Assembly: GCA_012728855.1 (NCBI GenBank)
Contig: JAAYEH010000363.1
Span: 1 to 37,748, forward strand
DNA: 37,748 nucleotides
Source of the DNA: Rhodopirellula sp.
GTDB lineage: Bacteria; Planctomycetota; Planctomycetia; Pirellulales; Thermoguttaceae
Reading direction: 5' to 3'
Both the position numbers and the translations under genes were made by a program. The notes beneath the pieces are model-generated. The model was not told the origin of the DNA. It worked only from the letters and a program-made list of their open reading frames with translations, and did not search any database. Positions 24,235 to 33,066 of the stretch are shown here, in pieces. Each line of letters starts with the position of its first letter. Within the stretch, counting starts at the first letter, position 1.

Positions 24235-24257
24235 GGCGGGGCACTCCGTGGCCCGCC
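24235..24257. repeat. 23-bp palindromic element, copy 1
   Basis: GGCGGG and CCCGCC arms flank an 11-nt centre (GCACTCCGTGG). The same element with two substitutions is at 33905-33927. It lies between the FemAB-like and DegT genes and could act as a weak transcription attenuator. Confidence 0.8.
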
Positions 24258-24322
24258 TTGGTTGGACTGATGAACCTGCCGCCAAAATTCAGTCGGATCA
24301 CAGTAAACAAGGGATCGCAACA

Positions 24323-25582
24323 ATGCACCACGGCAGATCCTCCACAAACCAACTCGCTATCCACGGCGGTCGTCCGCTCCGCAGCGATCCAATGCCCCCT
24401 TGGCCCGTCTTCGATGAGCAACAAATCGGTGCCGTCGCCGACGTGCTTCGCTCCGGAAAGGTGAACTACTGGACCGGCGACGCATGTCGGCAGTTCGAGC
24501 AGCAGTTCGCCTCCGCAGTGGGCTGCAAGCACGCGGTGGCGGTGGCCAACGGCACGGTCGCACTCGAGCTGGCGCTGCACGCCTTGGGAATCGCTGTTGG
24601 CGACGAGGTGTTGGTCACCTGCCGCAGCTTCGTGGCGTCGGCGACTTGCTGCACCAGCCGCGGGGCTTTGCCCGTTTTCGCCGACGTCGATCCGAAGAGC
24701 CAGAATGTCACACCGGCAACCCTTAGGGCCGCCTTGACCCCCCAGACCAAGGCACTGATCGCGGTACACCTCGCTGGCTGGCCGTGTGAAATGGACCCGA
24801 TCATGGCGTTGGCCAGAGAGCGGGGACTGTGGGTGGTCGAGGACTGCGCCCAGGCGCAGGGAGCGACGTACCGGGGCCGACCGGTCGGCTCGCTCGGGCA
24901 CGCGGCTGCCTTCTCCTTTTGTCAGGACAAAATCCTCACCACCGGTGGCGAAGGCGGCATGCTCACCACCAACGACACCGAAGTCTGGGAGCGTGCCTGG
25001 AGCTACAAGGATCATGGCAAGAGTCATCTCGCGACGCGGCGGCGCGGAATGCCGGGCACGTTCCACTGGATGCACGACACGCCGGGCACGAACTGGCGGA
25101 TGACGGAAATGCAGGCGGCGATTGGACGCATCGCGTTGGAGCGGCTTCCCGAGTGGCTGCGGATCCGCCGGCGGAATGCCGCGATTCTGTCGGAGCAGCT
25201 TCGGGACATACCGGGGCTGCGGTTGGCCGTGCCTCCGCCGCACGTGGAACATAGCTATTACAAATACTACGTCTTCGTCGAGCCGGAGTGCCTTCGCCCG
25301 GCCTGGTCGCGAGACCGCATCCTTGCCGCCCTCATTGCGGAAGGCATCCCCTGCGGCAGTGGCGCCTGTCCGGAAATCTATTTGGAAAAGGCGTTCGAGG
25401 GAACTTCGCTCCGTCCGACGAAACGCCTTCCCAACGCCCGGCGGTTGGGAGAAACCAGCCTGATGTTGCTCGTCCATCCCACGCTTGGCGAGCGGGACAT
25501 TCTCGATACGTCGGCGGCTTTGAGGAAGGTGCTCTGCGAGGCCGCGGCCGACCGCCGAGGCGGGCTGCGGCGCGCCGCGTAA
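24323..25582 (+). CDS. DegT/DnrJ/EryC1/StrS sugar aminotransferase
   Basis: The protein is 419 aa from ATG 24323 (MHHGRSSTNQLAIHGGRP), with AAGGGA upstream. It is a fold-type I PLP enzyme. The family blocks are TGDACRQFEQQFA (51-63), VANGTVALELAL (74-85), EDCAQAQGA (173-181, D174 binds the pyridine nitrogen), and SFCQDKILTTGGEGGM with the PLP-binding lysine K203. The family transaminates nucleotide-linked keto sugars, using Glu or Gln, to make amino sugars. It is followed after 14 nt by the ATP-grasp gene. No dehydratase or reductase supplying the keto sugar is in this window, so the substrate must come from elsewhere. Confidence 0.92.
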   Translation: MHHGRSSTNQLAIHGGRPLRSDPMPPWPVFDEQQIGAVADVLRSGKVNYWTGDACRQFEQQFASAVGCKHAVAVANGTVALELALHALGIAVGDEVLVTCRSFVASATCCTSRGALPVFADVDPKSQNVTPATLRAALTPQTKALIAVHLAGWPCEMDPIMALARERGLWVVEDCAQAQGATYRGRPVGSLGHAAAFSFCQDKILTTGGEGGMLTTNDTEVWERAWSYKDHGKSHLATRRRGMPGTFHWMHDTPGTNWRMTEMQAAIGRIALERLPEWLRIRRRNAAILSEQLRDIPGLRLAVPPPHVEHSYYKYYVFVEPECLRPAWSRDRILAALIAEGIPCGSGACPEIYLEKAFEGTSLRPTKRLPNARRLGETSLMLLVHPTLGERDILDTSAALRKVLCEAAADRRGGLRRAA

Positions 25583-25596
25583 CCGAAGGAGGATTG

Positions 25597-26607
25597 ATGG
25601 AGTCCAAGGCTAATGTTCTCGTTACCTGCGGCGGTAAATGGGTGGGAACCGTGCTGCAGCTCAAGCAGGCCCTTCGTGAGGTGCCACCCTTGCGGCATGG
25701 AAGGCTGTATGTCGCGGACCAGGCGGCGATGACGCCGGCGGGGCAGTTCGCCGAGGGCTCGTTCGTTGTGCCCCCGATCAGCCATCCCGGCTACATCGAC
25801 GCCCTTTGGGAAGTGTGCCGGCGGGAGCGGGTACGCGTGCTCCTGCCTTTGATCGACATCGATCAAGTGAGGCTCGCCCCCCATAAAGATCGATTTGCCG
25901 AAGCCGGCACAACCCTGGTGTCTCCTCCGGCGGACTTGGTGGAGATGCTGTTCGACAAGACTCGTTTTCACCGGCTTGCCGTGGCTGCCGGACTGCCTGT
26001 CCCTCGACGAATCACGCCTGAGGAACTCGACTCCGCGGATTATCCGCTCTTCTACAAGCCGATCCGGGGTTACGGCGGCATCGGTGCGGGACGATGCGAC
26101 TCACCTGCCGATGCCCGTCGCGTCTGCGCATCGCGGCGCGACTTGATTTTCCAGGAGTTCGTCTCGGCGCCGGAACTGAGCATCGACTGCTACATCTCGC
26201 CCGACGGGATTCCCACGGTCCGCGTGCCGCGGATCCGCGACAAGGTGCTCGGCGGAGAGGTGATGCAGTCTCATACCGTCCGCCCGCCGGAAGTCAACGC
26301 CCTGGCGATCCGGACCCTTGAGGTGCTTGCCCGGCGCGGCGTCCACGGTCCGGTAACCGTTCAAGCATTTGCGACGGATGAACCGCTCCTGCTCGAGGTG
26401 AATCCACGCCTGGGCTCCGGCAACGTGCTTTCCAATGTCGCAACAGGCGGCCGGCTGCACCGCTCCGTGCTCGCCGGCGCGTGCGGTTTGCCGGTGACCG
26501 GCGATCCGGACGACTACCGCGACGGCCTCTATCTCTATCGCTATCTCGGCGACGTCATCCATGACGGTTCCGCTCCTTTTCAGGTCTTTCCACGGGTGGC
26601 TGCCTGA
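25597..26607 (+). CDS. ATP-grasp ligase (CarB/PylC-like)
   Basis: The protein is 336 aa from ATG 25597, with AAGGAGG 5 nt upstream. The N-terminal pre-ATP-grasp part starts with NVLVTCGGKWVGTVLQL. The ATP-binding lysine is K154 in LFYKPIRGYGGIGAGR, and the metal-binding E267 and N269 are in LLLEVNPRLGSGN. The family couples ATP hydrolysis to joining a carboxylate (as acyl phosphate) to an amine. In this cluster it may attach an amino acid or other carboxylate to an amino sugar; this is inferred. Its TGA overlaps the ATG of the next gene by one base (TGATG), so the two are translationally coupled. Confidence 0.85.
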   Translation: MESKANVLVTCGGKWVGTVLQLKQALREVPPLRHGRLYVADQAAMTPAGQFAEGSFVVPPISHPGYIDALWEVCRRERVRVLLPLIDIDQVRLAPHKDRFAEAGTTLVSPPADLVEMLFDKTRFHRLAVAAGLPVPRRITPEELDSADYPLFYKPIRGYGGIGAGRCDSPADARRVCASRRDLIFQEFVSAPELSIDCYISPDGIPTVRVPRIRDKVLGGEVMQSHTVRPPEVNALAIRTLEVLARRGVHGPVTVQAFATDEPLLLEVNPRLGSGNVLSNVATGGRLHRSVLAGACGLPVTGDPDDYRDGLYLYRYLGDVIHDGSAPFQVFPRVAA

Positions 26608-27293
26608 TGCTCCGCGCGGTCCTGTTCGATCTCGACGACACGCTCTATTGCGAGGGGGATTTCTACCGGAGCGGATTCGCCGTGGTGAGCGACGAACTCC
26701 AACGGCGGGGCGTTGGTCGCGCGGAGTCGGTCCAACGATTATTGGATCAGTTGCACTTTCACGGGAACCGGGCGCGGGTGTTCAACGATGCCGCCGAAGC
26801 TCTCGGTTTTCCGGCGGAGTGGGTGCCTGAATTGGTCGTCCTCTTTCATCGCCACACGCCTCGGATCACGCTTCCGGCCGAATCCGCAGAAGTGCTCAAG
26901 CGTCTGCGCGACCAATATCGATTGGGGATTGTCACGGACGGACATGCCGACGTTCAACGAAGGAAGCTCGCAAGTTTGCGCGTTGCCTCGCTTGTCGACG
27001 CCGTTGTGGTCACCGATGACCTGGGACGCGAACACTGGAAACCACATCCCCTCCCCTTCCATATCTGCTGCCGGCAACTCGGTGTTCAACCTGCGGAAGC
27101 GGTTTACGTCGGCGATAATCCGCAGCGAGACATGGCCGGGGCAAAGCGGGCCGGGATGCCCGCCATCCGCCTCTTGAGCGGCTATTTCCGCAATCAGCCG
27201 GGCAAGAATGGGGAGTTGCCCTGCTGCGAAATCCGACGCCTCGCCGATCTGGAAAGCGCTCTGGCGAAACTGTCTCTTCGCGAGGTTGCCTGA
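26607..27293 (+). CDS. HAD-superfamily hydrolase
   Basis: The protein is 228 aa, and its ATG at 26607 overlaps the preceding stop. All four HAD motifs are present: D8 and D10 (FDLDDTLY), T110 (IVTDGHAD), K145 (EHWKPHPLPF) and D170 (VYVGDNPQRDMAGA). The cap is the small helical type between motifs I and II (HAD-IA). It most likely dephosphorylates a small phosphorylated metabolite. Coupling to the ATP-grasp gene suggests it acts on the product or precursor of that reaction. Confidence 0.9.
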   Translation: MLRAVLFDLDDTLYCEGDFYRSGFAVVSDELQRRGVGRAESVQRLLDQLHFHGNRARVFNDAAEALGFPAEWVPELVVLFHRHTPRITLPAESAEVLKRLRDQYRLGIVTDGHADVQRRKLASLRVASLVDAVVVTDDLGREHWKPHPLPFHICCRQLGVQPAEAVYVGDNPQRDMAGAKRAGMPAIRLLSGYFRNQPGKNGELPCCEIRRLADLESALAKLSLREVA

Positions 27294-27339
27294 ACTCGGA
27301 ACAACCGGGTTGACGAAAAGGTGGAAGCCCGGCAAGTTC

Positions 27340-27368
27340 TTGCCCGCGTTACTCTTCAGCGATATAAT
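27340..27368 (+). promoter_or_regulatory. Promoter before radical SAM gene
   Basis: TTGCCC (27340-27345) and a consensus TATAAT (27363-27368) are separated by 17 nt. The GTG start at 27443 is 75 nt downstream of the -10. This is the best promoter match I see in the window. Confidence 0.65.
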
Positions 27369-27442
27369 CGCCATTGGTTATGCCCTCCTCGAATCGAGTC
27401 TTCACAGATCGCCTGAAGCACCCGGGCGAAACGGAGTAGCAC

Positions 27443-29095
27443 GTGCCCGCCGAAAGCCTTCTGCCACAAAGCCTGAGCGTTGCCTTCGTCGGCATCGCCG
27501 GCGCGCCGTTCGACTTCCTGCCGGCGCCGTTTGTCCTGCTTGAGTATTTCCGAACCAAGTCGCCGCAGGCGGAACACGTTCGATCCAAAATCTTCTCGTA
27601 TCCCCAGCTTGCGCACGGCGATGCACACTTTGCCGCTCGTTGCGACGGCATCCTTGCCGACGTCGAGATGTTTCTGCGAGAGCAAGTTGCCAGGGACGGG
27701 CGGACGAAGAAGATCGTCTGCTTTTCCTGTTACACCTGGAATATCGATGCTCTTCATCGCGTCTCCGCGGCTTTGAAGGAGGCGATGGACGACCTGACGA
27801 TCATCTGGGGCGGGCCGGAGATCTCGCGGCAATTCATCATCGAAGGCGCCTATGACGCGTCTGCCGCCGACTATCTCTTTCACGGGGAAGGCGAAGTCGC
27901 GCTGACCAAATTGCTGGACGTATTCGTCCGCGGTGCGTCGGTGGATCTCGATGCCATCGGCAATCTCGCCCACAGGCGGTGCGATCGATATGCCTGCACC
28001 GAGGTGGTGAACCAGCATCTCGATCTTGGCCAATCTCCCTCTTACATCTTGGCCGGCGCGGCTGACGAAGTGCTCGCGCGTGCGGGCATGAGTTTGAACG
28101 TCGAAACGCAACGCGGATGCAACTTCCGCTGCGCCTACTGCAACTACCACAAGTCGTTTCCCGGCATCCGATACCGCGATCCGCAGTTGGTCGTGCGGGA
28201 GATCCTGCACGCCAGGGAACTGGGCTGCGAAGCCGTCCGAATAACCGATGCGAACTTCGTTTCCGACAAGGCGCACGCGCTGGCCATCTTAAACGCCCTG
28301 ATTGCCGCGCAGGTGAAGATGCGACTTATGGTCGAATGCTTGCCTCAGTTCGTCGATCCGGAAATCGCCGACGCTTTCGGGCGCTATGTCCAAGGTCGCG
28401 AAAACCGCGTGATCGTCGGCATCGGCATCCAGTCGCTCAACGAGGAATCGATGCGCACCGTCCGGCGGTCCATCCGCAGGCAGCATTTTGAACGAGCTTT
28501 CCAACTCCTCGAAGCCAATGGTGTCCTTATCAAGTCGGATATCATTTTGGGGCTGCCGTTTGAGACTCGAGAAAGTTACCACACGTTGCTGGCCTTCGTC
28601 CTGGATCTCCAACAAAGCGGCCGCAATCTGACGTCGATGGGCCTGTTGCGAATTCTGCCCGGCACGGATCTGGTGGCCATTGCCCGCGAAACGGGACTTG
28701 TCTACGACCCGTCCGACAGCGAGCACTATGTCTATGCGACGCCGACCATGAATCGAGCGGACATGTTGCATTGCCTCAGGCTCAACACGGCGGTTGCGCG
28801 GGTGATCTCGGCGCGCGACGACCAGAAGAAGATGCGGCTGAGAGATCTCTATTATCGCGTCAAGCATTCGCAGGGCATGTCGCACGTCGACGTGCTGGAG
28901 CGATTGGCCAGTGGCTTCATGACGTATCTGACGAGTCAGGGAAGCGACTCGGACTTCTGCAAGCCGGATTTCCCGGACGCGGAGTACTATTACACCTATC
29001 GTGTCGACAACGAAATACCCGATGACGTCGTCGTCGATATTCTGACGCAAATCGAGCGTCCGACAGCGGAGGCAGGCGAGGGCGCCCTGCACTGA
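27443..29095 (+). CDS. B12-binding-type radical SAM protein
   Basis: The protein is 550 aa, starting at GTG 27443 with GGAG 8 nt upstream. The N-terminal ~165 residues look like a B12-binding-type Rossmann domain (VAFVGIAGAPFDF, IIWGGPEIS, FHGEGEVALTKLL), but I see no DxHxxG, so cobalamin may not be bound base-off. The radical SAM domain carries the 4Fe-4S cysteines C226, C230 and C233 (ETQRGCNFRCAYCNYHKS), followed by a TIM-barrel region (IGIQSLNEES; IILGLPFETRESY). The C-terminal ~130 residues are helical. This class performs methylation, epimerisation or carbon-skeleton chemistry. It has its own promoter-like site and closes the glycan cluster; the substrate is unknown. Confidence 0.85.
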   Translation: MPAESLLPQSLSVAFVGIAGAPFDFLPAPFVLLEYFRTKSPQAEHVRSKIFSYPQLAHGDAHFAARCDGILADVEMFLREQVARDGRTKKIVCFSCYTWNIDALHRVSAALKEAMDDLTIIWGGPEISRQFIIEGAYDASAADYLFHGEGEVALTKLLDVFVRGASVDLDAIGNLAHRRCDRYACTEVVNQHLDLGQSPSYILAGAADEVLARAGMSLNVETQRGCNFRCAYCNYHKSFPGIRYRDPQLVVREILHARELGCEAVRITDANFVSDKAHALAILNALIAAQVKMRLMVECLPQFVDPEIADAFGRYVQGRENRVIVGIGIQSLNEESMRTVRRSIRRQHFERAFQLLEANGVLIKSDIILGLPFETRESYHTLLAFVLDLQQSGRNLTSMGLLRILPGTDLVAIARETGLVYDPSDSEHYVYATPTMNRADMLHCLRLNTAVARVISARDDQKKMRLRDLYYRVKHSQGMSHVDVLERLASGFMTYLTSQGSDSDFCKPDFPDAEYYYTYRVDNEIPDDVVVDILTQIERPTAEAGEGALH

Positions 29096-29168
29096 GACGG
29101 CGGCTGGGTGGGTTGGCGGCCGCGGTGACGCGGATGCGAAAGTCTCGACACATGGCGGTGCGCCAAGG

Positions 29169-30383
29169 TCAATCCGCCGCCCCGCGCCGCTCGTTCCAGA
29201 ACGCGTCGCGCAGGGCGAGAATGTTCTCAGGCGGAACGTCGTATTGGATGTTGTGGACTTGGGTGAAGACTAGATGCGCGTCGGGGCCGAATTCGTCGAG
29301 CCGCCGGCGAACGTCCTGGCGCACGATCTCCGGATCCGCCGCGTTCAGCGCATGCTGCGTGTCGCAGCCGCCACCCCAGAACGCAATGTCCTTGCCGTAT
29401 TCTCGAACAAGGTTCCGCGGGTTCATCTTCGCTGCGCTCACCTGAACCGGGTTGAGGGCATCGACCCCCATTTCGATCATCGACGGTATGAAGTCAAAGA
29501 CCGAACCGCAGGAGTGCATGATTACCTTCTTGCCGCGCGACTTGATGCAGCGAACCAGGTCGGACATGTAGGGGTAGATCATTTCCCGGTACATGGCAGG
29601 CGACATCATCCCCGACTGCTGCGTTCCCAGGTCGTCGGTCAGAAAGACCGCGTCGAACCAGGGGCCGAAGGAGTCAAAGAAGGCGTCCACCCGCCGCAGG
29701 TAGACCTCGTGCAGTTTTCGCATGATCGCGTGGACGAGATCCTTGTTTTCCACGAGGTCGACGAAGTATTGTTCGAAACCGCGCAGCAACTGGCCGGCCT
29801 GGTTGTAGTGCATCCGCCAGAGCGTGACGACGGCGCGATCCGTCGATTCGTACTGCGCTCGGGCGCGGCGGGCCAAGTCCACCAGCGGTTCGTCGTAGAC
29901 GGGCGAGTAGTCCCACCGCTCGAATAACTCGCCGAACGGCTCCAACTGGCCCGCCGACGCGATATGGGCCAAGGCGGGCGCAACGGGGTCGAAGTAGTAG
30001 GCGTCGCGCGCTCGGCGGAATACCACGTCGCCGCGGTCGTTCTTGACGACCGAGGAACCGTCGGAAAGGTCTTCGACTCCGAAACGCTCGGGCACGATCA
30101 GTTCCAAACCGAAGGGGGTCTTCCAGGTCTTGGTCGCTCGAGAGCCGAACCACAGCGCTTCCACGTCGCTTCCCAAAGCGGCGGCCATTTCCGCATCGGA
30201 GGCGGCGACCAACTGAATCAAGCAGCCGCAGCGGATCGGCCCGCCGGGCAGGCCCAAGCGCCGCCGGAGCTTGTCGTAGGCGATCACGTGGATGCTCGAA
30301 CAGTCGGTGCCGCCGAGGTCGAACGGGGTAACATCCGGCTTCTGCCGGTTCAATGTCGCCAGCACGCGTGTACGGCCTGTCAT
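29169..30383 (-). CDS. URO-D-fold methyltransferase-like protein
   Basis: The protein is 404 aa from ATG 30383 (MTGRTRVLATLNRQKPD), with AAGGAG 8 nt upstream; the open frame extends much further but overlaps the preceding gene. It is a uroporphyrinogen-decarboxylase-fold protein with H290-x-C292 (VIMHSCGSVFDF) and C340 (WGGGCDTQH). That is again the zinc-ligand spacing of cobamide-dependent methyltransferases. The larger insert after residue 100 sets it apart from the 339-aa paralogue at 14868. It follows the AGE epimerase gene by 14 nt. A role in demethylating or otherwise processing a substrate recognised by the SorC-like sensor is inferred. Confidence 0.78.
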   Translation of the reverse strand: MTGRTRVLATLNRQKPDVTPFDLGGTDCSSIHVIAYDKLRRRLGLPGGPIRCGCLIQLVAASDAEMAAALGSDVEALWFGSRATKTWKTPFGLELIVPERFGVEDLSDGSSVVKNDRGDVVFRRARDAYYFDPVAPALAHIASAGQLEPFGELFERWDYSPVYDEPLVDLARRARAQYESTDRAVVTLWRMHYNQAGQLLRGFEQYFVDLVENKDLVHAIMRKLHEVYLRRVDAFFDSFGPWFDAVFLTDDLGTQQSGMMSPAMYREMIYPYMSDLVRCIKSRGKKVIMHSCGSVFDFIPSMIEMGVDALNPVQVSAAKMNPRNLVREYGKDIAFWGGGCDTQHALNAADPEIVRQDVRRRLDEFGPDAHLVFTQVHNIQYDVPPENILALRDAFWNERRGAAD

Positions 30384-30397
30384 CGGGCTTCTCCTTC

Positions 30398-31633
30398 TCA
30401 ACTCTCGGGCATATGATAGCCCGGTTTCGGCGAATTCCAGGCGGTCTGTCCTTCTCGCACCACTTCTTCCAGTCGTTGCCAACAGTACCATTGCATTCGC
30501 GGCAGGTGGAAGGGCCCTTTCCACATGTTCCCTTTCAACCTGGTCGACAGGCTGCCGTCGCGATGGAGATAGCCATACCACTCGCCATAGACGGGATCGG
30601 GGAAGTGCGCATGCGCCCAGTCGTGGACCGTCTGGTGCCAGCGGGCGTATTTTGGGTCGCCGGTGAGTTGCCATGCCAAGAGCGTGGCGATGATCGCTTC
30701 GTTGTGCGGCCACCAGAACTTCATGTCGTGCCAGTATTCCGCGGCGGGCAGGCCGCGGGCGTCGCGGTAGTAATACAGCCCGCCGAACTCTTCGTCCCAG
30801 CCCCGCTCCAACGACCAGTCGAGGATCGTCGCCCCCAGCCACATCAGGCGTTCGTTGCGTTGCCTCTGCTGAGCCTCTTCCAGGATGAACCATGCCGTTT
30901 CGGCGCCGTGGCCGGGGCAGACCATCCGCCCCTCGAAGGTGTCGATCAGTTCGCCCTGCAATCCGACGGTTTCCATCGTGCAGCGGAACTCCGGCTTGAG
31001 GAAGTCGCGCTCGATCTCGGCCAGCGAATGGTCGATAACCTGCGCGGTAATCGGGTCGTCCACCGCCTTGCGCAATTCCTGGGCGGTGCCGATGAGAATC
31101 GCCGGCATCACCAGCGACTTGCTCTGCCGCGTTTCCGCCATCGTTTTTGGTTCCAGCAGCCCCGGGGTTGCGTGGTAATGGAGGACGAGGCGAAACAACT
31201 CCAGCGCCTGCTGCTTCGCATCGGGATCCTGAGCCGCGACACCGTAGGCCGCCAGGGCGATGACCGCGAAACACTCCGAGAAAAGGTAGCGACGTTTACG
31301 CAACGGCTTTCCCTCCCGGGTCACGCTGAAAAACATGCGGCCGTCGCTGTCGAAGCAATGCGCGTTGAGGAAATCGATCCCTTGCCGCGCAAGTTCCAGC
31401 CATTCGGGCCGCGGTTCCACCGTGCTGTAGAGCGTTGCCAACAGCCAGGCGAAACGGGCCTGGATCCAGACGGCCTTGTCGGTTTGCAGAACGGTTCCAT
31501 CGCGGTCCAAGGCGTTGAAGTACCCGCCGTATTCCTGATCGACGGCATGTTCCATCCAGAAGGGAACCGTGTCGCTGAGCAGGCCGTCGCGGTAGACGCT
31601 GAGCAGTTGCGGGAGAGAGTCGGGCAGCATCAT
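30398..31633 (-). CDS. N-acylglucosamine 2-epimerase (AGE) family protein
   Basis: The protein is 411 aa from the first of two tandem ATG codons at 31633. The (alpha/alpha)6-barrel of AGE-family epimerases is indicated by AVWIQARFAWLLATLY, LFSECFAVIAL, the catalytic histidines H242 (VCPGHGAETAWF) and H310 (KFWWPHNEAI), and GEWYGYLHRDG. The family includes N-acetylglucosamine 2-epimerase, cellobiose 2-epimerase and mannose isomerases, and the exact activity cannot be told here. It lies between the SorC-like gene (53 nt upstream) and the URO-D-like gene, in one probable operon. Confidence 0.9.
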   Translation of the reverse strand: MMLPDSLPQLLSVYRDGLLSDTVPFWMEHAVDQEYGGYFNALDRDGTVLQTDKAVWIQARFAWLLATLYSTVEPRPEWLELARQGIDFLNAHCFDSDGRMFFSVTREGKPLRKRRYLFSECFAVIALAAYGVAAQDPDAKQQALELFRLVLHYHATPGLLEPKTMAETRQSKSLVMPAILIGTAQELRKAVDDPITAQVIDHSLAEIERDFLKPEFRCTMETVGLQGELIDTFEGRMVCPGHGAETAWFILEEAQQRQRNERLMWLGATILDWSLERGWDEEFGGLYYYRDARGLPAAEYWHDMKFWWPHNEAIIATLLAWQLTGDPKYARWHQTVHDWAHAHFPDPVYGEWYGYLHRDGSLSTRLKGNMWKGPFHLPRMQWYCWQRLEEVVREGQTAWNSPKPGYHMPES

Positions 31634-31686
31634 GCATCCTCAGGTTATGCGAAGGATCGCCGAATCAATGCGTTTCCGGAGAGCCT

Positions 31687-32808
31687 CTAAGACAACAATT
31701 CCCTCGCCGTCGGCACATCGGTCACCAGGTGCGTCCAGAGCAGCAGGTTCTCCTGGGTCAAGAGGGGAACGAGCGCCTTCGTTTTGGTGCGTCCGCACTC
31801 CGCGCAGGGACCGGCCAGCAGCACCACGTAGCGGTCGTTCCGCTTCACGCGCTCGACAAGTTCGGAGATCTCGAAGAGGGTGACGGCCCGCACGGGACAC
31901 TCGTCGGCGAGCGCCGTCGCGGCCGAATAGGGGCGAAACTGCACGTCGCCGACCCAGCCCGCGGCGCGCATCTCGTCCAAAGCGCCGCGGTCCAACTCAC
32001 CCTCGTCGATGAGGCTGGCGAGAAACTGGCCGAGCATGCCGTGCTCGTCTTCCTCGGAGGCGAGCGAGGTGATTACGATGTCGATTTCGTCGGCGCGCTC
32101 GAACGATTTCTTCACCCCGAGGCTCCGCTTCACCCGCTGGTAATCACTCTTGGTGACGACAGTCTCCGCGTACAGCGCCACGCACTCGACGCGGGCCATC
32201 ACATCGTCGAAATAACCGAAGTAGCTGATCGGCGACTTGTGCGGCTGGTCAATCCGGAAACCGCCGGCGGAAAGGGCATGGAGAACCAGATCGGGACACT
32301 TCAGATCGGACGAGAGACGCTGCGCCAGTCGCTTGGCCACCCGCATGGCCGAATAACCCGCGCCCAGACCGACATGGACCGGCCCCGCTCGCCGGGCGGC
32401 AATTCGTTGGATCAAGGAGAGAACCAGATCGGCGCCGGCGGAAGTGACGTTGCGCGCCGCTTCCTCGCCGCTGACGTCGACCACTTGCAGCACCTGTTTG
32501 TCCTCGGCGTAACGGCTTATGCCATACCGCCGCGCGATCTGGTCTGCCAAATCCCGCTCGCGGGGCGGCTGTAGAAAGAGAAAATTGCGGCGGAACGCCT
32601 CCCAAATGAGGGGGTAGATCCGCTCGCGACCCAGATCGCCTCGACCCCGCTCCTCGCGGAGCCACTTGGCGACCGCCGCCGCCGCTCCCCGTTTGTCGCC
32701 GCTTCCGGCCTGGTACTGCTCGCCCAGCAAGGAAAAAAACTTCTCACAAACAGCGAACACCAACTCTTCGCTCTCCCCGGACGGGTGCCAGCGTCGGGAC
32801 GGAGACAT
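31687..32808 (-). CDS. SorC-like sugar-binding protein
   Basis: The protein is 373 aa from ATG 32808. The C-terminal ~230 residues match the sugar-phosphate-binding domain of SorC regulators: GPVHVGLGAGYSAMRVAKRL (142-161) at the phosphate loop, and a closing block CAECGRTKTKALVPLL then LVTDVPTARELL. The first ~110 residues are helical (RERIYPLIWEAFRRNFLFL) and are not a standard SorC helix-turn-helix, although a divergent winged helix is possible. It is the first gene of the operon with the AGE epimerase and URO-D-like enzyme and may sense their substrate. Whether it binds DNA is open. Confidence 0.65.
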   Translation of the reverse strand: MSPSRRWHPSGESEELVFAVCEKFFSLLGEQYQAGSGDKRGAAAAVAKWLREERGRGDLGRERIYPLIWEAFRRNFLFLQPPRERDLADQIARRYGISRYAEDKQVLQVVDVSGEEAARNVTSAGADLVLSLIQRIAARRAGPVHVGLGAGYSAMRVAKRLAQRLSSDLKCPDLVLHALSAGGFRIDQPHKSPISYFGYFDDVMARVECVALYAETVVTKSDYQRVKRSLGVKKSFERADEIDIVITSLASEEDEHGMLGQFLASLIDEGELDRGALDEMRAAGWVGDVQFRPYSAATALADECPVRAVTLFEISELVERVKRNDRYVVLLAGPCAECGRTKTKALVPLLTQENLLLWTHLVTDVPTARELLS

Positions 32809-32966
32809 ACATGGTCCAATGCTTGTCGCGGCGGCAGGGATAGTCCACAGTGCGCCAATCTACCAGGGGCCGCCAACGTCCGCAAGCAGGTAGATAGGCC
32901 GCCGACAGCGGCTTCCGCGGGCCGTGGCCGATGTGAACGCGACCTGCGGAAACAAGACCATACCTT

Positions 32967-32981
32967 AGCAGCCCGGCTGCT
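32967..32981. repeat. AGCAGCC-N-GGCTGCT palindrome, copy 2
   Basis: AGCAGCCCGGCTGCT, 40 nt before the next copy; the two face each other. Confidence 0.85.
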
Positions 32982-33021
32982 GGCCATCCGATTCGCGCAG
33001 CGCCAAGCGGTGGCCGATGGT

Positions 33022-33036
33022 AGCAGCCGGGCTGCT
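33022..33036. repeat. AGCAGCC-N-GGCTGCT palindrome, copy 3
   Basis: AGCAGCCGGGCTGCT, with the central base complementary to copy 2. Between the two copies, GGCCATC and GATGGT segments also mirror each other. Together they form a REP-pair-like structure of about 70 bp between the ThuA-like and SorC-like genes. Confidence 0.85.
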
Positions 33037-33066
33037 TGATATTCTGGCGGGTCGTTGTGCTTAGGG

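Noticed and set aside
23084..25477. 797-codon open frame on the minus strand
   Set aside because: It is antisense to the FemAB-like and DegT genes, with no recognisable domain.
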